Source: Tricholomella constricta (taxonomy: Eukaryota; Basidiomycota; Agaricomycetes; Agaricales; Lyophyllaceae). From it: DNA of 64,000 nt. Each line of letters begins with the position of its first letter. Position 1 is the first letter of the stretch. The notes under the pieces were generated by a model, which ran no database searches, was not told the origin of the DNA, and worked only from the letters and a program-made list of their open reading frames with translations. The position numbers were made by a program, and so were the translations under genes. Below, piece after piece: positions 23,555 to 37,622 of this stretch. The stretch is from assembly GCA_013368375.1 (NCBI GenBank), contig JAACJP010000047.1, forward strand, positions 265,497 through 329,496, written 5' to 3'.

Positions 23555-24250
23555 TTATTTGACTATAGAGTTGACACCCCGTGCTGAAGATGTGATATTA
23601 GCAGAATTTAAGATATCCTCTCAGAAAACGCATACCTGATAAGTAATCCTTGGCGGTACTCGTACTCTGCGAGAAATTATTGTTAAACAAGAAAAAGAAG
23701 CGCTGGAGGACACCCACCAGGCTCTTGACGACATCATAAACACTTTTGTCATGATAGCGCAAGCCTGTCGTCGGATCTGTATATGGGGCTTCCAAGCCGG
23801 TGATATCGCAGTAGTGCTTCTGCGGTAATACAGAAGGCGGTGCCTCAATAGACGTGTCTGGTGGCGAGTAGTTGCATTAGTTGATTTTACCCAAATCAAC
23901 AGAAGACACGAACACGAAGGAATATCCTCTTCGCCTTCATCTCCATCGACATCCATAGATGTACCCTCCAGTTTCTCCTGCCTCCGTCTCTCGCGTTCCG
24001 CCCGTTCGCGTTCGCGTTCTTGACTGAGCACATTCTTCAAGTTCTTCGTGCGCCGATTGACATTTTTCGTGTAGTTTGGGTTCTTGAACGGCCGTGGATT
24101 ATGGAGATAGGAGAGCTGTTCGGCTAGAGACTTATGCGTTCCGTCGTTCAGTGAAATAGTCGCTGCCGGTCGAATTTTGGCCTCACAGGAGTTAACGGGG
24201 TCGAAGATCCGTCGAGTGGAGCCTTCCTCCTGAATCCGCCTTTCGGTGGC
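23555..24250 (-). CDS. IES6: INO80 complex subunit Ies6 (YL1 C-terminal domain); first exon unresolved
   Basis: A nuclear chromatin-remodelling subunit; in yeast Ies6 pairs with Arp5 in INO80. Exons 23914-24250, 23718-23857, 23636-23666 and 23555-23583 splice in frame. The first resolved exon contains LHNPRPFKNPNYTKNVNRRT, a basic RERERAERERRR stretch and an acidic MDVDGDEGEED patch. The YL1_C domain then reads KHYCDITGLEAPYTDP, TGLRYHDKSVY and STAKDYLS, ending ARGVNSIVK. The YL1_C family also contains SWR1 subunit Swc2/VPS72, but the short length and the domain at the extreme C-terminus favour Ies6. The 5' exon between 24251 and about 24400 could not be placed. Confidence 0.85.
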
Positions 24251-24446
24251 CTATAATTTCATTCTTGTATCAGTATCATCCACGCCAGAGTTATTCAAAT
24301 GCGTACATCGCATCAACTAGGTCCAGTCAAAGCTACACAAGTTAGAGGATGTGGCTGAGATCATGTGGAATACTCAGGGAGTTGCCAAACAAAGTGCTCG
24401 ATCGAAAAAGTTTTGATCAGCCTTAGCCTGCTCGAAATATTCTAAA
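24251..24446. promoter_or_regulatory. Short divergent promoter region of Ies6 and Puf6
   Basis: Fewer than 200 bp separate the resolved Ies6 coding sequence from the Puf6 start, and the unresolved Ies6 first exon lies within it. The two genes must share a compact bidirectional promoter. No TATA box is evident. Confidence 0.5.
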
Positions 24447-26733
24447 ATGCCTGCTCCAGCCAAATCGACGAGGAAACGGCCAGCACCCACGCAAGCAGGG
24501 CCCAAGGCTAAAAAAGTTCAGTTGGATAAACCTCCAAGAGCAGAAAAAAAGCGGAGTCGGCCTGTGACTGCGCCCGCAACGACAGAAGTATCTGCATCGG
24601 ATTCTGACGATGATCTTAAGGACCTGGAGGCTGACGATGACGAATGGATAGATGAGGAGGACGCCGTGGATGAACGCATGGACGAAGACGTCCAGGATTC
24701 GACTCCGGCAGCACCTGTACAACCCAAGGATCCGAATGGTATGTCGCTCATTAAATCAAGCTATCTAAGCCGAAGTTGATTATTTCAAAGCCTCTAGGGA
24801 ATCGCACAAAGTGCAAAAGGCCCTGCATGAACAACGACGTGCGGCCAAGCCTCATTCATCATTGTTGGTCGATGCGAAGCGCGTATGGTCATCCGCACGA
24901 CAAAAAAATATACCCGCCGCAGAACGTCAGAAGCATATCCAGGAGTTGATGAACGTCATTCGTGGCAAGGTCAAGGACATTGTATTTAAGCATGACGCGA
25001 GCCGGATAGTCCAGACGGTCGTGAAGTACGGTGGCCAGAAGGAGCGCGACGAGATCGCTGAGGAGTTGAAGGGAAAATATAAGGAGCTGGCTCAAAATAA
25101 ATACTCCAAGGTACGTGTCGCGACGAGTATTCAACCAATTAGTAAGGCTAACTCGTCGCAAAGTTTCTCGTGACAAAATTAATCCGCCTCTGTCCAACAC
25201 ATCGCCCCGCCATCCTGATGGAGTTCCAAACCCATGTTCTCCGTCTCATGCTGCATAGAGAGGCATCGTCCGTTCTCGCAGATACCTTTGAGCTATATGC
25301 CAACGCGTATGAGCGCACTCTCCTGCTCCGTGATTTCTACGGGAAGGAGACGATGCTATTCAGCGTCACAGGTGGAAGTGACGAGGACAAGGAACGAGCG
25401 AAGAAAGGTCTGAGAGGAGTCCTGGAAGGCGCTGACGTCGAGAGGAGACGGAGAGTGCTGGCTGCCTTGAAAGAGAACCTGGTGACGATGTAAGTTCGCA
25501 TTTCGCACGTTGATTTCCTATTGACACGCGGTGCAGCTTCAACAACCCAGATAAAGGTGCCGTGACTCACGCTGTCGTGCATCGAGCGTTGTGGGAGTAC
25601 ATGTCTGCACTCAACGACGTCCCCGATGAGGCTGAACGAGATAAACTGCGGCGTGAGATGTTCGAGACGTGCCAAGATGTCCTTGCAGAGATGGTGCACA
25701 CAAAGGACGGCAGCCGCGTCGTGCGGGAGTTCCTTGCTCTCGGTACGGCCAAGGACAGGAAACAGGTCCTCAAAGTTCTCAAGCCACACGTCGAGCGCAT
25801 GTGCCTCGATGACGAAGCCCAGCTGGTCCTCTTCACCGCTCTCGACGTTATCGAGTACGTGTATTCTCCGCATCCAGTCTCTTACCTAGCTCACATAGTC
25901 CCGCAGCGACACAAAACTCGCGTCGAAATCCCTCGTTTCCGAGATGACCACCCCGGCATCAAAGCTGTACGTGTCGCCGCAGGGCCGGCGCGCGCTCTTC
26001 TACCTCCTTGTCCCGCGCACGCGCCGGCACTTTACTCCTGCACAGATTTTGTCGTTGGCGGAGACGGACGAGACCCGTGCACGGACGAGCAAAAAGGACC
26101 CGAAGGCGCGCGAGGACGAGGTGCGCAAATTCGCAAGCGAAGCGCTTATCGCATGGGTCGAGCAGAACGCGACGAGCATCGTGAGGGAACCCGGGGGCAG
26201 TCTCGTCGTGGCTGAGATCATGCTCTTTGCTGACGGAGGTACGTTGTCCCAAACATAATGATCATCCCCCCTTGTGCTCACATCATTTCTTGAGCGCCGT
26301 AGATAAGACGGCAGCATTGCGGTCCCTGCTACGCGTTGTGTCTGCGAGCTACCCTTCTGCCGATACCTCCCTTCCGCACCCCATTGACCTCCCGCACACG
26401 TCGCGGCTGTACAAGACACTCTTGCAGGGCGGGCATTTCAGCCATGCGACAAAAGGCGTCGAGCGTGCAGACGGGTGGGATGCGGGTGCATTCGCGGCGG
26501 AATTTGTGACTATCGTCGGTAAAGATGTGACTATTGGGATGTGCACTCTCGGCGAAGGCAACGGTGCGTTTGTCGTGGCGGAGCTATGTGAGGCGCTCAT
26601 TCGGGAAGGGGAGAAGCGTGTGGTGGAGAGGAAGAAGGTGAAGGGGTGGTTTGGGAATGAGGCGAGGAAGGCGATTGAAGGTGGCTCAGCGAAGGGTAAG
26701 AAAGTGCTGGTGGAGAAAATCGCTCTTCTTTGA
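24447..26733 (+). CDS. PUF6: Pumilio-repeat nucleolar protein, Puf6/PUM3 family
   Basis: An RNA-binding protein; yeast Puf6 works in 60S ribosome assembly and ASH1 mRNA repression. Six exons (24447-24738, 24791-25110, 25164-25489, 25537-25854, 25907-26238, 26303-26733) give 672 residues in frame. The N-terminus is Lys-rich (nuclear/nucleolar signal) and then strongly acidic. Pumilio-like repeats follow: KDIVFKHDASRIVQTVVKYG, NKYSKFLVTKLIR and MVHTKDGSRVVREFLALG. The CPL-type C-terminal region includes SIVREPGGSLVVAEIM and MCTLGEGNGAFVVAELCEAL. The ATG at 24447 is the first in the exon and is followed directly by the basic tract. Confidence 0.93.
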
Positions 26734-26965
26734 GGGAATATGGTCTTCTGCTATGCCTTACATTTTTCGATGGTCTCAGTCTTCGAACTTAGGATCTCTC
26801 TGCTGCAAGCTGGTGCCTGTTTAGCCATGCATAAGTCTGAACCACCAGCGAACCAATTTTGCTTCCATGCAATATGAAGATTATAAGAGTTAAAAAGCCA
26901 AACGATTGCACAAGATATGATGGCATAGTACTCATCCACGTTAGATCAATCATCGAAACTCGGCC

Positions 26966-27424
26966 TCAAGCACGAGCATAAAATTTGATCCAGAACGGCA
27001 CCGTCTTCGTGCTCATGATCCTCTGGATATGCCTAATATACTCCACGTCCGTCGCCAGGCCCAGACCTTCCGTCGAAAGATTCGACGAGATAACGATTCC
27101 AATGTACACCGACTGATCGAAGCCGTCATCATCTCTGGGAATAGCTCCCACATGACACCACTTGGGTAATCTTTTCAAGACCTCAGTTATGGCGCTGATG
27201 CATCTGCGCGAGCACGGGTGTTCCCGTTTGTGGGGGCATGTCGGCTTATTGATATCGAGCCAGCTTTCCTGTTCTTTGAATGTAAACGGGAGGACAAGGT
27301 CCATGTGAGGTACGAGCCTGCCAGCTCTGCGGTCTTTATTGAACAAAGGTGGCGGTGCGGGGAGAACGAGAGGAGGTTCGCTGTCGGACTGATTTGGTCG
27401 ACCGTCGTTGGGGGCAGGTGCCAT
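26966..27424 (-). CDS. Hypothetical protein, tandem copy A (152 aa)
   Basis: A single-exon frame starting MAPAPNDGRPNQSDSEPP and ending FWIKFYARA. No family is recognised; it has a Cys/His-containing stretch (CPHKREHPCSRRC) and a C-terminal half with LPKWCHVGAIPRDDDGFD. It is about 87% identical by eye to the next copy at 28044-28505, and the similarity extends upstream of the start, so this is a recent tandem duplication of the whole unit. Conservation of the frame between copies argues that it is coding. Confidence 0.6.
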   Translation of the reverse strand: MAPAPNDGRPNQSDSEPPLVLPAPPPLFNKDRRAGRLVPHMDLVLPFTFKEQESWLDINKPTCPHKREHPCSRRCISAITEVLKRLPKWCHVGAIPRDDDGFDQSVYIGIVISSNLSTEGLGLATDVEYIRHIQRIMSTKTVPFWIKFYARA

Positions 27425-28043
27425 TTGGCCATCATCGATTGGGTTGCTCCTGTGAGTCGTAGACTATGTGTGAGCTCGTAGAAATCATTTGTTGTTGTGC
27501 AGGCATACAACTCACATATTCCAACTTCCAGGTTGCTCGCAGTGGGACGAGATGCTGAAACATGTGAATGACAGCTGGTCTTCATATAAATGCCTCGTAG
27601 TATTACGTCTTCATCCGCATGTCAGGGAGGGCCGCCTGATGGTGTCAAATACTAGATCCGAAAATCCCAATTTTGCGATTCCTGTCCTCGTCAATATTTC
27701 CGGTTTTCGTACTCATCAGAATCGGGTGCCTCCAGCCGGAGGTTAGGGAATTGCTCAGGAGGATGAAATCCGATGGATGGATGGATAATGTCCAAGAGAG
27801 GCGAGTAATATTTGTACTTATAGTACGGAATGAACGTGTAGATTTTCAGTCTTTAACGTCAAGGAGGCAGCCTGGCATCGCAGAACGACGAAGCATCCAT
27901 CATAGCTTTGTCTCTGGAATGCGCCGCGGATATCGAAACATTACCTGATTTCTGAAAGCTCAGTATGAAGAAACCGCCATGGATGAACTTCAAAATTTGC
28001 TATAAAGAACATCAAAATTGGATTCAATCATCGAAACTCGGCC
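27425..28043. other. Spacer between tandem copies
   Basis: The 5' part is duplicated upstream of copy B as well. A GGAT microsatellite lies near 27770. No other gene is seen. Confidence 0.45.
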
Positions 28044-28505
28044 TCAAGCACGAGCATAAAATTTGATCCAGAATGGCATCGTCTTCGTGCTCATGATCCT
28101 CTGGATATGCCTAATATACTCCACGTCCGTCGCCAGGCCCAGACCTTCCTTCGAAATATTCGACGAGATAACGATTCCAGAGTACACCGACACATCGAAG
28201 CCGTCATCATCTCTGGGTATTGCTCCCACATGACACCACTCGGGTAATCTTTTCAAGACCTCCGTGGTGGCGCTGATGCAAAGGCTGCGCGTGCACGGGT
28301 GTTCCCATTTGTTGGTACATGTCAGCTTATTGATATCGAGCCAGCTTTCCTGTTCTTCGTATGTAAACGGGAGGACAAGGACCATGTAAGGTACGAGCCT
28401 GCCGGCTCTGCGGTCTTTATTGCACAAAGGTGGCGGTGCGGGAAGAACGAAGGGAGGTTCGCTGTCGGATTGATTGGGTCGATCGTCGTTGGGTGCGGGT
28501 GCCAT
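28044..28505 (-). CDS. Hypothetical protein, tandem copy B (153 aa)
   Basis: Paralogue of 26966-27424 with the same start (MAPAPNDDRPNQSDSEPP) and the same C-terminus. It has one extra codon in the Cys-rich stretch (CTNKWEHPCTRSLC), where copies differ most. No known function. Confidence 0.6.
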   Translation of the reverse strand: MAPAPNDDRPNQSDSEPPFVLPAPPPLCNKDRRAGRLVPYMVLVLPFTYEEQESWLDINKLTCTNKWEHPCTRSLCISATTEVLKRLPEWCHVGAIPRDDDGFDVSVYSGIVISSNISKEGLGLATDVEYIRHIQRIMSTKTMPFWIKFYARA

Positions 28506-29083
28506 TTGGCCGTCATCAATTGGGTTGCTCCTGTGATTGTATAGGCTATGTGTGAGCTCGTAGAGATCGCTGCAGGCATGCGACTCACATCAAGGTTGTT
28601 TATGGTGGTTGGGATGTTGGAGTATCGATGGATGGATGAATGGATGCCACTGCCAGCTGATCCTTATATATATGCCCGTGTGTTGATTACGTTTTCATCC
28701 GCGTGCTTGGGATTTGTTTGTCTCTTTCATATTGCATCGGCTGACTCGACAACATGTTGTCACCTTTTGTTGTCTGAACCCTCCACCTCGGCAGTACAAC
28801 GGACAATCAAACAAAATGTGCTGTCAGCTGACACCCTTGTGTTAATAACGACAGTGTCTTGTTCTCCGTTACAACTGACCCTGGTTTCTTGTTCAAGATT
28901 CTTGTTTGCTTGTACTGAGGAGAGTATTCTTTCTTCTGCTCAATCTGGTAACAATAGAACTCTGAGAGGTACATGTGATTCATCCCTTGTTATACGAACA
29001 ACAACGGGAGTACTATATAAACTCCCGGGTCTGCGAGTCGGTCATCAATTTCCTCTGGATAACTTCTACCAAGTCCTACGAAA
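28506..29083. other. Intergenic region
   Basis: Contains a GGAT microsatellite near 28625-28645 and the promoter of the next gene. No gene is supported. Confidence 0.4.
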
Positions 29084-30337
29084 ATGTCAACCATCAGCGA
29101 CGAGTGGCAACATATTACCGGTCCCAACGCTTATGCACAATTGGCCGTCGCATCGTGCATAGCTCATAGTGGATTTTTCAACACGCGCAGGCTGGAATGC
29201 TTGTGGTACGGATTCTGGCACAGGTGTCTCGAAATATTGGTGGCCAATCTCGGACCAAATATGCTCATTGAGCCCCAGTTGGAATTAGATGTCTTCCAAG
29301 TTATACACGACAAATCCATCAAGCTGGATGACTCAATCTCGACCCTTCCCCAATCCAAAGCGACAAAAGGCATCCCTGACTTCGGCGTCCTTGTTGCTCT
29401 CATCAAATCTCGTTCCGATAAAACCAGAATAACCTCAGACACTATCTTTGACCACTACACTGCCTGGGATGTATTGAAAGCCAAACGTATGAAAATAGGA
29501 ATCCTGATGGAAATCAAGAAGGGCCCAACTCGCTCTCAACCTAACGCGGAAGTTTTCTTCAAAGATCTTGAATTCTGGCAAGGACAGGCCGCCAATGCCT
29601 TGAATGACCAGGTCACCAATGCTTTTACCTGTTACCCGCAAAATGAGCGGTTCATCCTTATGGCGTGTAGCGGAGAGTGGTGGAGGTGGAAACTTGCTGT
29701 GGCTGAAGACTATGGAATCCATAGAGATGGGCTACCTCCTCGACGTGTGGCTCTTGATGCACCTGAGTTCCAGGAGGCAATAGAAAGACAGAAGCAGAAG
29801 AAGAAGCAGGCGCAGCAGGCGCAACAGGTGCAACAGGTTCAGCAGCAGCAGAATGAGGAAGATACGCCGGTAAGAGAAAGAGGGGGGACAGATCGTTATA
29901 ACATGCGAGCTATCAAAGCCAAGGTTACAGAAGCGGACGTTGAAGGCTCTGACGCAAACGATTTGATCCCACATGCCAATCAAAGGCGCAAGGCCAAGGT
30001 TGGATATGTTGCGAAAAAGGCTGACTTCTACCGTCATACGCCCGCAGGTCTTCCCAGAATGCAAAGGCTCCTGACGGACACTGAAATGGAAAACGAGGAC
30101 CTTCATCGAAAGGATTGGTCCGGTTACATTCTTTTTGGGAACGCAGTCTCTGACCAGAACCTGTCATACGTCCGACGCTTTCTGAAAAAAACTGAAGAAA
30201 GCATCTACGAGTCCAACTTCGAAGAAACAGAGGAAGACGATGCAGAACCAGCGACAGAGGAAGAAGGTGAAGAATCACATACAGATGCAGGAGAAGGTGA
30301 AAGATCAGATACAGGGGAGGAAGATGAAGAAGTTTGA
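29084..30337 (+). CDS. PD-(D/E)XK nuclease-like protein with acidic tail
   Basis: A single exon of 417 codons from ATG 29084. The N-terminal domain shows GIPDFGVLVALI, then about 45 residues later KIGILMEIKKGPTRS. The PD...(E)xK spacing, with an upstream helix carrying glutamates (ECLWYGFWHRCLEIL), is the core signature of the PD-(D/E)XK fold. A helical segment (QAANALNDQVTNAF) and a strand ending GEWWRW follow, as in related Agaricomycete proteins. A Gln-rich linker and a strongly acidic C-terminus follow the domain. Family assignment and any nuclease activity are inference. The protein may be of mobile-element or defence origin, or a domesticated nuclease, and has no neighbour that settles this. 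Confidence 0.6.
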   Translation: MSTISDEWQHITGPNAYAQLAVASCIAHSGFFNTRRLECLWYGFWHRCLEILVANLGPNMLIEPQLELDVFQVIHDKSIKLDDSISTLPQSKATKGIPDFGVLVALIKSRSDKTRITSDTIFDHYTAWDVLKAKRMKIGILMEIKKGPTRSQPNAEVFFKDLEFWQGQAANALNDQVTNAFTCYPQNERFILMACSGEWWRWKLAVAEDYGIHRDGLPPRRVALDAPEFQEAIERQKQKKKQAQQAQQVQQVQQQQNEEDTPVRERGGTDRYNMRAIKAKVTEADVEGSDANDLIPHANQRRKAKVGYVAKKADFYRHTPAGLPRMQRLLTDTEMENEDLHRKDWSGYILFGNAVSDQNLSYVRRFLKKTEESIYESNFEETEEDDAEPATEEEGEESHTDAGEGERSDTGEEDEEV

Positions 30338-32190
30338 CCTTATTTTTGGCTGGCTGTGGCCGTCGGGGCGTGCCACCCTTCAATGGTTTTGTTGTTTCAA
30401 GTTGCTTTGTTTTTTGTCAGTGCCTCGTAGCCCAATTTGTATACTATGTGGTGTTTGGATTTAATACATTATCATGTCCCCCTCTCAATGATCACAGAAG
30501 ATCTCTCTATTGCACATTACTGGTGGCAAGCCGCACGTAAGCAGACATCTGGACTTTACTGATGGATTCTACGTTTGTCACCTCTTACAGTGGCGTCCAC
30601 ACACTTGTTCTGTTCCTTTTTCATGTGTGTCCTTGTTGGTGGGAAAGACGAGATCCACCACACGTACGAGCACGCCAACCCTTGATTATGATTGAACAGC
30701 GGTGGATTGAAGAGAGTCAGGGGAGGTTCCGCGGACTGATCGGCTTAAATATCTGGATGAGGGTGCCTTGCGGAGTCACACCGTCATAAGGCGTGGGCTG
30801 TGTTGTAGGCGCTACAAGGGCTCCCGTCAATGTGCCTAAGAGTTGATTTAGCAATGCGAATGGGATGCTGAATGTATGTGACTCACTTCGAATATCATAA
30901 GGCGTCAATTTGCCATGGCCACTTGTCGAAGCTGTTGTAAGATACGAGAAATGTTCGGATGTTATTTTCTAATGTCCCCCTCCATGCCCTATACACGCCT
31001 TGTACACGCCAAACTGTCCTATACAGGACCTCGCATAGAGTCGCATGATAATTACTGAACGCGTATTTCAATATAGAAACGATGAACAGTGTCACGGCGG
31101 GAAATGCCCATCATGAACTCAACAAGAGTAGTAAACAGTGCTAATCTTGTCCTCCATTGCTCCTCCTGATACCCTGAAGTCAAATTGTTTTTTCAAACTC
31201 GTCTAGCGCTCAACTTACTTTATATATACCGCACTGGCAATGGCAAATATCAGCTTGCGCTGTGTGAGGGAGGAGTTCATAGATGCTGCGTCCGTCGCCA
31301 CGTGGTGTGATGTCGTTTGCCTCCGTGCTTCAACACATTTACTTCAAACAAATCGCAGGCTGGGAAACCATACATATGCATATATATTACGAGACTTCAA
31401 ATTTTCAGCTGTCATAAGATTTTACTCCTTAAAGATCCGGCGTGTATACGCCTTATTGATACAAGCGCGCCTCGCGATGGAGCTGACAGGTATCTGATTT
31501 CATCAGGCTTAGGATATTAGTAGTCCTTATATATGTAGTTCAAAGTTAAGGGAGTACGTTCGAAATGAAAGGGGCGAAGCTATCTAGTTCATTAAGGGGA
31601 ATACGTAGTTCGTTATAAAATAGAAGGACGGTGACACCTCGGGGGCAAAAAGAAAAAAGTGTATGGACTGCGAGCCTCTCGGCTCGCTGGCAATAAAGAG
31701 TGTTGATATGTGTATTTGCGTATGCTTTGATACCATGTATTCGTTAGACAAGAGGGCAGAAGACAACGGGGGGGAGGAGGAGGGGAGAGGCAAGAAACAG
31801 GAGGCAGAGACAGACAGTTCAATCGGGCGTGTTCAAAAATGGGGAAGCAGTGACGAATGGATGAGTCAAGTAGCAAGAATGAGAGGAGTCAAGTATAAGG
31901 GGATACAGGCAGGAACCGGGAGCCGTAAGCCAGAGAAAAACGGAATGTGTGAGTAAGTAAGTACTTCAGGAGGGAAGAGTCCCACCCACACGCACGCATA
32001 TAATTATTTTACACGTGCGTTGCGTGTACGGCATTAAACGATCTGCACGCGCACGGACGAGCGTGGCGGCGAGTAACACGTATGACAGACGGATGAATGG
32101 ATGATTGAAATTGAGTGGGTGGGTGCAAGCAAGTGCGGGTGATGGCGGAGATCCTGCGCTGCGTGGGGTAATTCAAAGTGATAGGAGTCA
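30338..32190. other. Intergenic region with a decayed third copy of the tandem gene
   Basis: Around 30690-30760 the sequence (ATTGAACAGCGGTGG...GGGAGGTTCCGCGGACTGAT) resembles the N-terminal part of the tandem hypothetical genes at 27340-27400 and 28410-28470. The rest (about 1.4 kb) holds no supported gene. Confidence 0.4.
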
Positions 32191-33705
32191 TCACTGGGTC
32201 TTGCATTCCTCCGGGTTGACGTTTGCAGCGGCACCTCCGCGGCCTTTTGGTGGCGCGCGGCGGCGAGCGGGCACGTCTGCGTCCGAATCGGATTCCTATC
32301 AATCATGATGAGTATGCATATGGGCGAGTCCAAAGATGCAAAGGAAGCTTACGTCTTCGAATGCGCCCTCATCGATTTCATCGTCGTCCTCGTCATCAAA
32401 GTCATCGTCGTCCTCATCCATCACTTCGTACTCCAGCGCCTTGCCAGTGAAGTAGTCGACGGCACGCGGGATGACCTGGAAGACGGGTGAGATTATGATT
32501 GAATGTAAAGAGGAAATGGGAAAATGTACCTTCTCTTTGAGGTCCTCGCCGATCTGATAGTCCATCTCCAGCTTCTCTTCGATCTCCTCCAGGTCCTCGT
32601 CGTCGATTTCGCCATTCTCGATGGCATCATCTGCAGGGGGCACGGGCGGAGTGAAGAAGTTGAAGAACGATTCCGTAGGCCGTGCCTTGCGCACCAGCCG
32701 TGTGCGGTTCGTGTCTAGAAAGAATCCGATGCGCCATCAGCGATGGCATATGAAGGGGAAAAAATTGAAAACGTACTCTTATTGCGCTGTTTCTTGATCT
32801 CGAACTCCTTGGTTAGATCCTTATCCTCCTTCCACCTGATCTCGGTCCCGATCGCGCGATCGTACACGAAATCGCCCGAGTAGCCGACCTCCTCTTGGTA
32901 GACGTATGTCTTCTCGAGCAAGTCGTTCTCAAAGTATTCGTTCGGGCTGAAGACAAAGATGAGCTTGAAACCAGGCTTGGGCTCGGGGCCCGAGTCGTCG
33001 AGGTACTCGATGCGGATGTCGATGAGGTGCTTGAGTGCACCGGCATCGCGCTCGGTGATGAGCTCTTCGAGCCCGACGTGGTTCCGGAGTGCGGTAAGCC
33101 AGAACTCGGGGATGCCGGAAGCAGTGGGTGCGGTGTCTTTGGGGAGTGGCGTGTATTCGTCGTCGTCTTTGATCGAGTACTTTTCGCCTGCCTCGATCTC
33201 CTCTAAAGTGGGAACGGTGGCACCCGATATGATGGCATTACGCCGCTCGTACAAAGGCGTCTGCAGGGCAAGGTACTAAAAGGCGAATGAATGAATGGCG
33301 GCGTAAGGAAACGCCAACACAGGCCAGCAGATCGCGAACCTTCTTCTCGAGCTCGAGACACTCGCGCTTGTACTGGTTTTGTAGCTCGTTCTGCTTCACC
33401 TGCACGCCTTTGAGCGCCTCCACGCTCAGCTTGACCTCGATCGGGAGGCTCTCGAGGTAACCCGAGCTCCTTCCAACGAGCCCAGCGAGCTTGCCGTGGA
33501 CCATCCCCAACATTTTTTGCTGGAAACCACTCAGCTCAGACTGCTCAGCATCTTCACCATCGTCCTGTTCGTTATCTTCAGTGATATCAGGGACAGTTGG
33601 ACGCGAGAGACCGAGGGCAATGGGGGCCTGGTTGAGTGGCGTATTTTGTGGCGTAGGCGCCGTGATGTTCGATGTGTTGGAGGAGATTGGAACGTTGGAC
33701 GACAT
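32191..33705 (-). CDS. NAP1: Nucleosome assembly protein 1 (histone chaperone)
   Basis: An H2A-H2B chaperone that shuttles between cytoplasm and nucleus. Five exons (33340-33705, 32777-33275, 32530-32714, 32353-32475, 32191-32295) splice in frame to 425 residues. Visible parts are the long dimerisation helix (SLPIEVKLSVEALKGVQVKQ onward), YEKR-like PLYERRNAIISG, GIPEFWLTALRNH, LIFVFSPNEYFEN and the SFFNFFTPP motif. The acidic C-terminal tract EDDDDFDDEDDDEIDEG follows, then a basic RRRAPPKGRGG and a final CKTQ. The start MSSNVPISSN is the first ATG. The C-terminal Cys-x-x-Gln resembles the prenylation box of animal and plant NAP1. Confidence 0.95.
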
Positions 33706-34143
33706 TTTTAGTGGCGAGAGAGGTTGCGAGATTGAATAGATAAAAAATCGCCCAACATCCAATAATTGGCGGAGTTTCGGCATCCTCCGACCACTGACTA
33801 AACGTGTCCTTTACGGCGAGTCGGGCCCAACAGGCAATGATTTCTCTACATCCACTGGGCGTCCTTTACGTCCAGGTCATCATGAGGCAAATTCTGAAAG
33901 CTGAGCACCGAATGAGCTGCAACGCGTCGAGACGCCCCAAGTGGAAATGGGATCTGAAAGGACCGAAACACGCATCACGCATGGCTTCGAAAGTTCTCTT
34001 CAAGGAACACTTGGAATCGCAGCTCCATATCCATGCATACCATGCATTACGTTTTTTCTTTTCTTTTTTCGCAGTATATAAATTTGATAGGTAGAATAAA
34101 CTCATTATTAGTCAAATTAAGCTTGCCCCGAAAGACCCAAGAA
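33706..34143. other. Intergenic region (NAP1 promoter and chitin synthase 3' flank)
   Basis: About 440 bp between the NAP1 start and the chitin synthase stop. No further gene is seen. Confidence 0.5.

Positions 34144-37622
<3,479 letters not shown>

Larger units (their letters stand above)
26955..28590. repeat. Direct tandem duplication, about 1.08 kb period
   Basis: Bases about 26955-27480 match about 28025-28565, including the 3' flank (ATCATCGAAACTCGGCCTCA at 26947 and 28027) and the region upstream of each start codon. Confidence 0.85.

Noticed and set aside
29925..30383. Leucine-rich minus-strand frames opposite the PD-(D/E)XK gene
   Set aside because: They are shadows of the Gln-rich linker and acidic tail codons on the plus strand.
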